DNA of 5,122 nucleotides from an uncultured Spirochaetaceae bacterium. GTDB lineage: Bacteria > Spirochaetota > Spirochaetia > Treponematales > UBA12059. The position numbers and the translations under genes are program-made. The stretch spans positions 1 through 5,122 of the forward strand of contig CALKWG010000466.1 in NCBI GenBank assembly GCA_938004315.1. Reading direction: 5' to 3'. This document shows, piece after piece, positions 1 to 5,122 of the stretch (its first letter is position 1; each line of letters begins with the position of its first letter). Below the pieces are notes generated by a model. That model saw nothing but the letters and a program-made list of their open reading frames with translations, was not told where the DNA came from and searched no databases.

Positions 1-51
1 GCATACGAGTTCGTATTCGGTGACTGGAGTTCAGACGTGTGCTCTTCCGAT
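1..51 (+). other. Illumina P7/TruSeq read-2 adapter remnant (assembly artefact)
   Basis: Bases 20-51 match the TruSeq read-2 adapter exactly, starting GTGACTGGAGTTCAGACG and running to GCTCTTCCGAT. Bases 1-9 (GCATACGAG) match the end of the P7 flow-cell oligo. The ~10 bases between them (10-19) sit where the sample index belongs, although the AT that normally follows GCATACGAG is partly or wholly missing. The adapter's last two bases (CT) read AT at 52-53, so the join to genomic DNA lies at 51-54. One frame of this piece encodes TGVQTCALPI, a peptide well known from adapter-contaminated protein entries. It is not part of the organism and should be trimmed. Its presence means the contig ends here and gene content to the left is unknown. 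Confidence 0.97.
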
Positions 52-1532
52 ATTACGGCGAGCGGCTCTTCGGCCCGGTCCCCTGGGTCTTCGCCGGCGT
101 GAACGAGCTCGATCCCGCCGACCTCGCGCCTATCCGGGATCGCGTCACCGGCGTCGTCGAGCGCATCGACTACGCGGCCACCTTACGGCTCGTACTCGAG
201 CTCTTTCCCGGGACGACGGAGATCAGGGCCCTGGCCGACCGCACCACGACCGGCCCCAAGACCCTCGCCGAGCTGCGCGAGGCGGCCGCCGAGCTCGGCC
301 TGGCCGTCCCCGTCACGGCCTTCCCCGACCTACCCTTCCCCGAGCTCCTCAAGGAGGCCGCGGGCCTTTCCCCCGACGTCGCGGTCTTCCTCCTGGCCTA
401 CGCGCGCGACGCGGCCGGCGACGTCTGGTCCATGCGCGACGTGGCCTCCCGCATGGCCGCCGCGGCCCCCGGGCCGAGCTTCGCCATCTGGGACTTCTTC
501 TTCGGCCACGGCGTCGTCGGCGGCGCCATGACCTCCGGCCTGGCCCAGGGGGCGGAGGCGGGGCGCATGGCCCTGCGCATCCTCCGCGGCGCGGACCCCG
601 CCGCCGTCCCGGTGAACGACGTCCCCTCGCCGCCGACGCTCCTGGACTGGCGCCAGCTCCGGCGCTTCGGCGTGCCGGCCGCCCGCGTCCCCGCCGCCGT
701 GCGCGTAGAATTCCGCCCGCCCGAGCTCCGCGAGCGCGATCCGGCGGCCTTCTGGGCGGTGGTCGGCCTCTCGGCCGTCGCGCTGGCCCTAGGCGCCTCG
801 CTCCTGGCCATAAGCGCGGCGTACCGCCGCGTCCGCGCCAGCGAGGCGCTCCTGGCCGCCGCCCTCAAGGAGAAGGAGGCCCTCCTACGGGAGGTACATC
901 ATCGCGTTAAGAATAATTTCCAAGTAACGGCGAGCCTCTTAAGCCTCCAAGCCGGGTCGGTAGACGACGAGCGCGCGCGCGCCGCGCTCCTGGATAGCGA
1001 GAACCGCATCAAGAGCATAGCCCTGGTGCACGCCGAGGCCTACGAGGAGCGCGACCTGTCGCGCGTCGAGCTTGGCTCCTTCGCCCGCTCCCTGGTCGGG
1101 AGCCTCCTATCGTCGGCGCCCGGCGCCGCGCTCTCCCGCTTCGAGGTCTCGGGCGGCCCCCTCGTCCTGGACATGGAGCGCGCCATACCGCTGGGCCTCG
1201 TCTTGAACGAGCTCGTCACCAACTCCTTAAAATACGCCGCCCGCGGGCGCGGCGGCTGCGCCATACGCCTCGAGCTCCGCCCGACCCGGGCCGACGAAGC
1301 GCCGGACGGAGGCCCCGAGCCCCAAGCCTCCCTCGTGTATACCGACGACGGCCCCGGGCTCCCGGCCGACCGCGGGCCCGATAATCCCAAGAGCCTGGGC
1401 CTCCAGCTCATCGGCGTGCTCGCCGACCAAGCCGGCGCGACCCTGGCTTGGAGCCCCGCCGACCCGGCGCGCTTCTCCCTGACGCTCAAGGACCGCGGAC
1501 CCGCCGCGCCGCCCCCCGCCGGCGCCAGCTGA
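52..1532 (+). CDS. Sensor histidine kinase, ABC_sub_bind sensor + HisKA_2 + HATPase_c (5' partial)
   Basis: This is a membrane sensor kinase that should autophosphorylate on histidine after binding a small ligand outside the membrane. Residues are numbered from the adapter GTG at 39, so genomic sequence begins near residue 5. Residues ~5-195 resemble the C-terminal part of an ABC-transporter substrate-binding domain (PF04392 type), with VPWVFAGVNE, VTGVVERIDYAATLRLVLELFPG and WDFFFGHGVVGGAMTSG. The linker DWRQLRRFGVP is typical of kinases with this sensor. One membrane helix spans ~237-260. The HisKA_2 H-box EVHHRVKNN is at 285-293; H288, just before Arg, is the likely phosphoacceptor. HATPase_c shows the N-box (N390, N395), DDGPG (436-440) and SLGLQLI (452-458). 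The tail is Pro/Ala-rich. The signal peptide and roughly the first 130 residues are missing because the contig ends; no frameshift is seen. The ligand and response-regulator partner are unknown. Confidence 0.9.
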
Positions 1533-1541
1533 TCCGCGCCG
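1520..1541 (+). terminator. Weak hairpin at the end of the first kinase gene
   Basis: CGGCGC (1520-1525) and GCGCCG (1536-1541) can pair as a 6-bp GC stem with a 10-nt loop that contains the TGA stop codon. The next bases, CCTTCTCCTT, are pyrimidine-rich but not a true U-tract. It could help end transcription before the argG promoter. In DNA this GC-rich such a stem also arises by chance, so the call is weak. Confidence 0.2.
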
Positions 1542-1549
1542 CCTTCTCC

Positions 1550-1578
1550 TTGACCCCGCCCCTCCCGCCGTATACAGT
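1550..1578 (+). promoter_or_regulatory. Candidate sigma-70 promoter of argG
   Basis: TTGACC (1550-1555, five of six bases of the -35 consensus) is followed after exactly 17 bp by TACAGT (1573-1578, four of six bases of TATAAT, keeping the first two positions and the last T). An alternative -10, TATACA at 1571-1576, gives a 15-bp spacer. The predicted start is near 1585, giving a leader of about 50 nt before the argG ATG. This is the only good -35-like element in the 105-bp gap, and the gap is clearly richer in A+T than its surroundings. Assigned by eye. Confidence 0.5.
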
Positions 1579-1580
1579 GT

Positions 1581-1615
1581 TTATGCGGCCGCTATGCATA
1601 ATCGTCGCATAATCG
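1581..1615 (+). promoter_or_regulatory. Operator-like cluster of TATGC/GCATA repeats before argG
   Basis: TATGC occurs at 1582-1586 and again 11 bp later at 1593-1597. Its complement GCATA occurs at 1596-1600 and again 11 bp later at 1607-1611, the latter two within an exact 9-bp direct repeat GCATAATCG (1596-1604 and 1607-1615). Together they give the palindrome TATGCATA (1593-1600) and two inverted repeats: TTATGC-N9-GCATAA (1581-1601) and TATGC-N9-GCATA (1593-1611). The cluster sits on and just downstream of the predicted transcription start, where a repressor would act. The half site TATGCAT fits the enterobacterial ARG-box half TNTGNAT, but the full 18-bp ARG box is not matched (the spacing is one base longer and the right half is poor). 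Arginine-responsive repression is plausible but unproven. Confidence 0.4.
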
Positions 1616-1637
1616 CCGCTTCGAAAGGAGACCCGGC

Positions 1638-2897
1638 ATGGGCGACAAAGTAGTACTGGCGTATTCGGGCGGCCTCGACACCTCCGTCATCTTGAAATGG
1701 CTTCTTAACAAGGGCTACGAGGTCATCTGCTACATGGCCAACGTCGGCCAGGACGAGGACTTCGAGGCGGCCAGGCAGAAGGCCCTGAAGATAGGCGCCT
1801 CCAAGGTCTACCTCGAGGACCTGCGCGAGGAGTTCGTCCGCGATTACATCTTCCAGGCCCTCAAGGCCAACGCCCTGTACGAGAACCGTTACCTCCTCGG
1901 GACCTCCCTAGCCCGCCCCCTCATCGCCAAGCACCAGGCGCGCGTCGCCGGGGAGGAGGGCGCGCCCTACGTGTCCCACGGCGCCACCGGCAAGGGCAAC
2001 GACCAAGTCCGCTTCGAGCTCACCTACGCGGCCGTCGCCCCCAAGCTCAAGGTCATCTCCCCCTGGAAGGATCCCGAGTTCCTGGCCGCCTTCACCGGCC
2101 GCAGCGACATGATGGCCTACGCCGCCAAGCACGGCATCCCGGTGAGCGCCACCCTCAAGAAACCCTACAGCGAGGACGAGAACCTCATGCACATCAGCCA
2201 TGAGGCCGGCATCCTGGAGGATCCCGCCCGCATCGCCGGCGACGACGTCTACTCGCGCACCCGCTCGCCCAAGGACGCCCCGGACCGTGAGACCCTCGTG
2301 GACATCGAGTTCAAAGACGGCCTACCCATACGCGTCACCGAACGATCAAGCGGCAAGAGCGTCACCGGCCCCCTGGACATCTTCCTGTTCCTGAACGAGC
2401 TCGGCCGCGAGAACGGCATAGGCCGCATGGACATGGTTGAGAACCGCTTCGTCGGCATCAAGTCGCGCGGCGTCTACGAGAGCCCAGGCGCAGCCATACT
2501 CTGGTCCGCCCACCTGGACATCGAGGGCATCGCCATGGACAAGGAAGTCATGCACCTCAAGCAGACGCTGGAGCCCAAGTTCGCCGAGTGCGTCTACAAC
2601 GGCTTTTGGTTCGCCCCGGAGATGGACTTCCTCATGGCCGCCTTCAACCAGTCGCAGGAGGCCATCGACGGCGTCGTCACTATGCTCCTCTATAAGGGCA
2701 ACGCCATGGCCGTCGCGCGCACCTCGCCCACCTCGCTCTACGACCAGGAGCTGGGCAGCATGGACGTTGCCGGCGGCTACGACCAGACCGACGCCCGCGG
2801 CTTCATACGCCTCAACTCCATCCGCCTCAAGGCCCACAACGTCATCCTAGACAAGAAGCACGTTGGCCTCTACCACGTTATACAGCCTTCACAATAA
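1638..2897 (+). CDS. argG: Argininosuccinate synthase
   Basis: This cytoplasmic enzyme (EC 6.3.4.5) joins citrulline and aspartate using ATP, giving argininosuccinate, AMP and pyrophosphate; it is the penultimate step of arginine synthesis. At 419 residues it is full length (human ASS1 has 412). The PP-loop AYSGGLDTS is at 8-16 and the second signature [13 protein letters not shown] at 115-127. Residues matching the human citrulline, aspartate and ATP contacts are all present with a constant offset of two: Y85, S90, T117, N121, D122, R125, S178, S187, E268 and Y280. The ATG at 1638 is preceded by AGGAG (1626-1630) with a 7-nt gap, and the P-loop begins at the usual distance. It ends in tandem TAA TAA. 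It has its own promoter region and is separated from both neighbours. argH and other arginine genes are not in the window. It belongs to the eukaryote-like type-1 group rather than the E. coli type. Confidence 0.98.
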   Translation: MGDKVVLAYSGGLDTSVILKWLLNKGYEVICYMANVGQDEDFEAARQKALKIGASKVYLEDLREEFVRDYIFQALKANALYENRYLLGTSLARPLIAKHQARVAGEEGAPYVSHGATGKGNDQVRFELTYAAVAPKLKVISPWKDPEFLAAFTGRSDMMAYAAKHGIPVSATLKKPYSEDENLMHISHEAGILEDPARIAGDDVYSRTRSPKDAPDRETLVDIEFKDGLPIRVTERSSGKSVTGPLDIFLFLNELGRENGIGRMDMVENRFVGIKSRGVYESPGAAILWSAHLDIEGIAMDKEVMHLKQTLEPKFAECVYNGFWFAPEMDFLMAAFNQSQEAIDGVVTMLLYKGNAMAVARTSPTSLYDQELGSMDVAGGYDQTDARGFIRLNSIRLKAHNVILDKKHVGLYHVIQPSQ

Positions 2898-2926
2898 TAA
2901 ATAACTCTCATTAGGGTGAGCGCCCA

Positions 2927-2963
2927 GCCGCCGGCCAGCCGCCTTAGCGCGCGGGCCGGCGGC
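2927..2963 (+). terminator. Strong GC hairpin after argG, possible terminator without U-tract
   Basis: GCCGCCGGCC (2927-2936) and GGCCGGCGGC (2954-2963) form a perfect 10-bp all-GC inverted repeat with a 17-nt loop, starting 30 bases after the argG stop. No run of T follows, so it is not a textbook intrinsic terminator. It could be a U-less terminator or an mRNA 3'-end stabiliser. Its right arm (GGCGG, 2958-2962) can also pair with CCGCC at 2969-2973, so an alternative fold exists. Confidence 0.35.
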
Positions 2964-3077
2964 CGGATCCGCCGCCGCTCCCCCTCGCTCCGAAGTCCTC
3001 GCCGCGCGCGGCTCCGGTCTTCTACGCTACCCCCGCGCCTAGCATCCGGCGCGGCCGCCCCGGCCGCCGCCCCGAAT

Positions 3078-3106
3078 TTGCGTTTATCCGGGCGGGGCGT
3101 TAGAGT
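3078..3106 (+). promoter_or_regulatory. Weak candidate promoter of the kinase-receiver operon
   Basis: TTGCGT (3078-3083) lies 17 bp upstream of TAGAGT (3101-3106), a -10-like hexamer with the same four matching positions as the one before argG. The predicted start, ~3113, would leave only about 14 nt of leader, just enough for the Shine-Dalgarno sequence. Only seven of twelve consensus bases match, so support is modest. Confidence 0.3.
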
Positions 3107-3115
3107 ATCGGGCGT

Positions 3116-3121
3116 AGGAGG
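3116..3121 (+). promoter_or_regulatory. Ribosome binding site deciding the GTG start
   Basis: AGGAGG lies 5 nt upstream of the GTG at 3127. This near-perfect Shine-Dalgarno sequence, together with the signal peptide that begins right after it, selects the GTG over later internal ATG or GTG codons. Confidence 0.8.
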
Positions 3122-3126
3122 CGACC

Positions 3127-4722
3127 GTGAACGCCCGTCCCCGCAAAGCCCCCGCCCTCCTCGCCCTCATGGCCCTCGTCGGCCTGGCCTCGCCGGCCGC
3201 CCAGGAGAGGCCCCTCGCCTGGGCCCTGGCGCCCAACGCCCCGCCGACCACCTACCTGGACGCCGCCGGCAGGCCCACCGGCTTCTACGTCGAGCTCTTC
3301 TCGCGCGTCATGGACGAGCTGGGCATAGCCTACGAGTTCGACGTCGCCCCCTTCGCCGAGCTCTACCCGCGCCTCGTCGCCGGCGAGGCGGACTTCTTCA
3401 CCATGCTCGTGCGCAACCCCGAGCGAGAGCGATACTTCGCCTTCCCCGACAAGGGCGCCTCGGCGGGCTGGAGCCAACTCTTCATCGGCCACGGCTCGCG
3501 GCTCGAATCCATCCTAGACCTGCAGCATAGGACGGTCGGCGTCGTCAAGGACGACCGTAACGGCGAGAATTTCAAGGACTACGCCGCCTCGCTGGCCATA
3601 CCCTGCGAGATCCGCGAGTACGAGGGCTTCGAGGAGCTCGTCCAGGCGGTCGTCGGCGGCGAGGCCTTCGCCGGCGTGCAGTCCAACCTCTTCGTCGCCG
3701 TCGAGAAGCGCGTCCAGCCTACGGCCGTCGTCTTCGCGCCCTTCAAGGCCTACCCGGTGCTCTCCCTTAAAAGCGGACATGGCGCGGCCTTCGAGGCCGT
3801 CATCAGCCGCTACGACGAGCTCGTGCGCGACCCCGAGTCATACTATTTCGAGCTGCAGGCCAAGTGGCTCGGCTACGAGCGGGTGGAGACGGCCGTCGTC
3901 CCCGCTTGGCTGGCGGCCTCGGCGGCCACCCTCCTGGCGGCCAGCCTCGCGTCCGCCGTCGCCATCCGGCTCCTCACCGCCAAGCTCCGGCTCATGAACG
4001 CCGAGCTCGAGCGCAAGGTGGCCGCGCGGAGCGCCATGCTCATCAAGGCGGAGAAGCTCTCGGCCTTGGGCACCTTGGTAGGAGGCTTAGCGCACGAGCT
4101 CAACTCCCCGCTCCAGACCCTCATGTTCGCCGCGGAGCTCCCGCGCAAAGGCCCGGACGATCCGGAGGAGGAGGCCCTGAGGGCGGCGCAGGCCCAGGCC
4201 TTGGGCCGCATCGACGCCGTCATCAAGGCGCTCCGCATCTACTCGCACCAGGACCAGAAGGGCGAGGCGAGCGTCGTGAGCCTGCCCGAGCAGCTGGACG
4301 CCGCCCTCGCGCTCTTCGCCGGGCGCCTGGGCGGCGTCGCCCTACGGGCCGATTACGCCTCCCTACCCGCCTACCGCTGCTACGCGGAGCAACTCCAGCA
4401 AGTCTGGCTCGCCCTCGTCTCCAACGCCCTAGACGCCATGGGCGGACGGGGGAACTTAGCGGTCCTAGGCCGCGTCGAGGGGGATCGAGTCGTCGTGGAC
4501 GTGATGGACGACGGCCCCGGCGTCGACCCTCTCCTGGGCGAGCGCGTCTTCGAGCCCTTCGTCAGCGGCAAACCCGAGGGTTCGGGCTCCGGCCTAGGCC
4601 TCACGGTGGCCAAGGAGATCGTCGCCACCCACCGGGGGACACTAAGCTACGATTCGCGTCCGGGCCGAACCGTCTTTACCGTCTCGCTTCCCGCGGCGGG
4701 CGCGGAGCGGAGCCATGCCTAA
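3127..4722 (+). CDS. Sensor histidine kinase with SBP_bac_3-like periplasmic sensor
   Basis: This complete 531-residue membrane kinase should bind a solute outside the membrane and autophosphorylate on H323. A signal peptide (residues 1-24, probable cut after S22-P23-A24) exports the sensor. Residues ~28-250 resemble family-3 solute-binding proteins: TGFYVELFSRVMDELG, a TpeR-like NPER (97-100), then FAFP. A membrane helix spans ~257-283, followed by a short charged helical linker (284-308). HisKA carries the H-box GLAHELNSP (320-328). HATPase_c has the N-box SNALDA (432-437), DDGPG (461-465), FEPFVSGK (475-482) and GSGLGL (487-492). There is no PAS, HAMP or receiver domain; the signal passes straight from sensor to kinase. 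The GTG start is backed by AGGAGG 5 nt upstream. The gene overlaps the following receiver gene by 8 nt, so the two are co-transcribed and probably translationally coupled. The ligand is unknown; residues 178-190 lack the usual amino-group-binding Asp. Confidence 0.93.
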   Translation: MNARPRKAPALLALMALVGLASPAAQERPLAWALAPNAPPTTYLDAAGRPTGFYVELFSRVMDELGIAYEFDVAPFAELYPRLVAGEADFFTMLVRNPERERYFAFPDKGASAGWSQLFIGHGSRLESILDLQHRTVGVVKDDRNGENFKDYAASLAIPCEIREYEGFEELVQAVVGGEAFAGVQSNLFVAVEKRVQPTAVVFAPFKAYPVLSLKSGHGAAFEAVISRYDELVRDPESYYFELQAKWLGYERVETAVVPAWLAASAATLLAASLASAVAIRLLTAKLRLMNAELERKVAARSAMLIKAEKLSALGTLVGGLAHELNSPLQTLMFAAELPRKGPDDPEEEALRAAQAQALGRIDAVIKALRIYSHQDQKGEASVVSLPEQLDAALALFAGRLGGVALRADYASLPAYRCYAEQLQQVWLALVSNALDAMGGRGNLAVLGRVEGDRVVVDVMDDGPGVDPLLGERVFEPFVSGKPEGSGSGLGLTVAKEIVATHRGTLSYDSRPGRTVFTVSLPAAGAERSHA

Positions 4723-5116
4723 GAAGCTCGTCCTCTGCGTCGACGACGAGGCCATCATACTCCTGTCGCTCAAGGCGGCCATGAAGGCCGCCCTCGGCCC
4801 GGACTACGCCTTCGAGACCGCCCTCTCGGCGGAGGAGGCGCTCGCCTTCATGGACGCGATGGGCGCCGAGGGCGCCGCCCCGGACCTCATCGTCTCCGAC
4901 TGGCGCATGCCGGGCATGAACGGCGAGGGCTTCCTCCGCGAGGCCCGCAGGCGCCTGCCCAAGGTCCCGCTCATGGTCCTAAGCGGCTACGCCGAGCGCG
5001 ACCATATCCGTAGCCTCAGCCAGGAACTCGGCCTAGCCGCCTGCTTCCAAAAGCCCTGCCCCGCCAAGACGCTCGCGCAGGCTATACGCGCGGCCACGGG
5101 CGGGGACCTGGGCTAA
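4715..5116 (+). CDS. Single-domain response regulator (receiver only)
   Basis: This 133-residue cytoplasmic receiver domain has no output domain. The acidic pocket is D10-D11, the phosphoacceptor is D62 in LIVSDWRMPGMNG, the switch hydroxyl is S90 in MVLSGYAE, and the conserved lysine is K113 in FQKPC. Its ATG lies inside the last codons of the upstream kinase gene (8-nt overlap, ATGCCTAA). GGAG at 4704-4707, 7 nt upstream, can serve as ribosome binding site. The overlap makes the upstream kinase the obvious phosphodonor. Without a DNA-binding or enzymatic domain it must act by protein contact or as a phosphorelay carrier, like CheY- or Spo0F-type proteins. Oddly, the aromatic position three before the lysine is C110, and the residue after KP is C115, where Phe, Tyr or Trp is usual. 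The stop is 6 bases from the window end, so further operon members cannot be excluded. Confidence 0.93.
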   Translation: MPKKLVLCVDDEAIILLSLKAAMKAALGPDYAFETALSAEEALAFMDAMGAEGAAPDLIVSDWRMPGMNGEGFLREARRRLPKVPLMVLSGYAERDHIRSLSQELGLAACFQKPCPAKTLAQAIRAATGGDLG

Positions 5117-5122
5117 GGCGCC

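Larger units (their letters stand above)
2898..3126. other. Intergenic spacer between argG and the second kinase gene
   Basis: These 229 bases hold no gene I can support. The first ~20 are A+T-rich (AATAAATAACTCTCATTAG region). Positions ~2920-3070 are extremely G+C-rich and contain the hairpin at 2927-2963 and a second small inverted repeat, GCGGCC-N5-GGCCGC (3051-3067). The final ~50 bases regain A+T and hold the promoter-like and ribosome-binding elements of the next gene. A GTG-initiated frame opening at 2916 overlaps the kinase gene out of frame and is very Arg/Pro-rich; it is a shadow. Confidence 0.7.

Noticed and set aside
20..910. A 296-residue frame beginning in the adapter (MTGVQTCALPI).
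   Set aside because: Its start is adapter sequence, and the rest is an Arg/Pro/Gly-rich out-of-frame shadow of the first kinase gene.
1585..1592. GCGGCCGC (NotI site) between two TATGC repeats, also present at 3051-3058.
   Set aside because: Eight-base GC palindromes are common at this composition; two copies in 5 kb are not evidence of function or of cloning.
1581..1611. A full enterobacterial ARG box before argG.
   Set aside because: Only the left half TATGCAT fits; the spacing is one base too long and the right half misses key positions, so it is reported only as an operator-like cluster.
1596..1613. CATAAT hexamers (1597-1602 and 1608-1613) as alternative -10 elements for argG.
   Set aside because: No acceptable -35 element lies 16-18 bp upstream of either; they are better explained as part of the repeat cluster.
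2346..2837. A 163-residue minus-strand frame opposite argG, and similar antisense frames opposite both kinases.
   Set aside because: Antisense open frames are expected in G+C-rich genes that use C or G at third positions; no domain or ribosome site supports them.
2916..3530. A GTG-started frame of 204 residues spanning the spacer and the start of the second kinase gene.
   Set aside because: It is very Arg/Pro-rich with no recognisable domain, has no convincing ribosome site, and overlaps by 400 bases a gene with signal peptide, SBP fold and full kinase motifs.
3864..4784. A 306-residue plus-strand frame inside the second kinase gene.
   Set aside because: Composition (Arg, Pro, Gly runs) is typical of a +1-shifted reading of GC-rich coding DNA, and it crosses the true kinase-receiver overlap.

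Overview
The window is a G+C-rich bacterial chromosome fragment, about two thirds G+C or more by eye. It sits at the left end of a short-read assembly: the first ~51 bases are not biological but match the Illumina P7/TruSeq read-2 adapter. The lineage cannot be fixed from 5 kb. The sensor-kinase architectures and the eukaryote-like argininosuccinate synthase would fit a high-GC spirochaete or another deep-branching Gram-negative group, but this is a low-confidence inference. Periplasmic-type sensor domains imply an envelope with an extracytoplasmic binding compartment.

Layout, all genes on the + strand. (1) Positions 52-1532 hold the C-terminal ~490 residues of a sensor histidine kinase, with an ABC_sub_bind-type sensor, one membrane helix, and HisKA_2 and HATPase_c domains. 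It is cut off by the contig end, and the apparent GTG start lies in the adapter. (2) Positions 1533-1637 form a promoter region with a candidate sigma-70 promoter. A compact set of TATGC/GCATA repeats on an 11-bp pitch lies over the predicted transcription start and resembles a repressor operator. (3) argG (1638-2897) is complete and has all expected catalytic residues. (4) Positions 2898-3126 are a GC-rich spacer with a strong hairpin and a weak promoter. (5) Positions 3127-4722 encode a complete histidine kinase with signal peptide, SBP_bac_3-like sensor, membrane helix, HisKA and HATPase_c. (6) Positions 4715-5116 encode a stand-alone receiver protein that overlaps the kinase by 8 nt and is almost certainly its partner.

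Functionally, argG makes argininosuccinate for arginine synthesis. The two kinases flanking it both use recycled solute-binding-protein folds to read small molecules outside the membrane. The second kinase and the receiver form a two-component pair without a DNA-binding output, so the signal must go to a protein partner or a further phosphorelay step. Whether either kinase has anything to do with arginine is not shown by the sequence. I see no mobile element, CRISPR array, tRNA or rRNA. I did not find a convincing undescribed system. The best leads are the argG operator-like cluster, the apparent loss of the amino-group-binding acid in the SBP-type sensor, and the atypical receiver switch residues.
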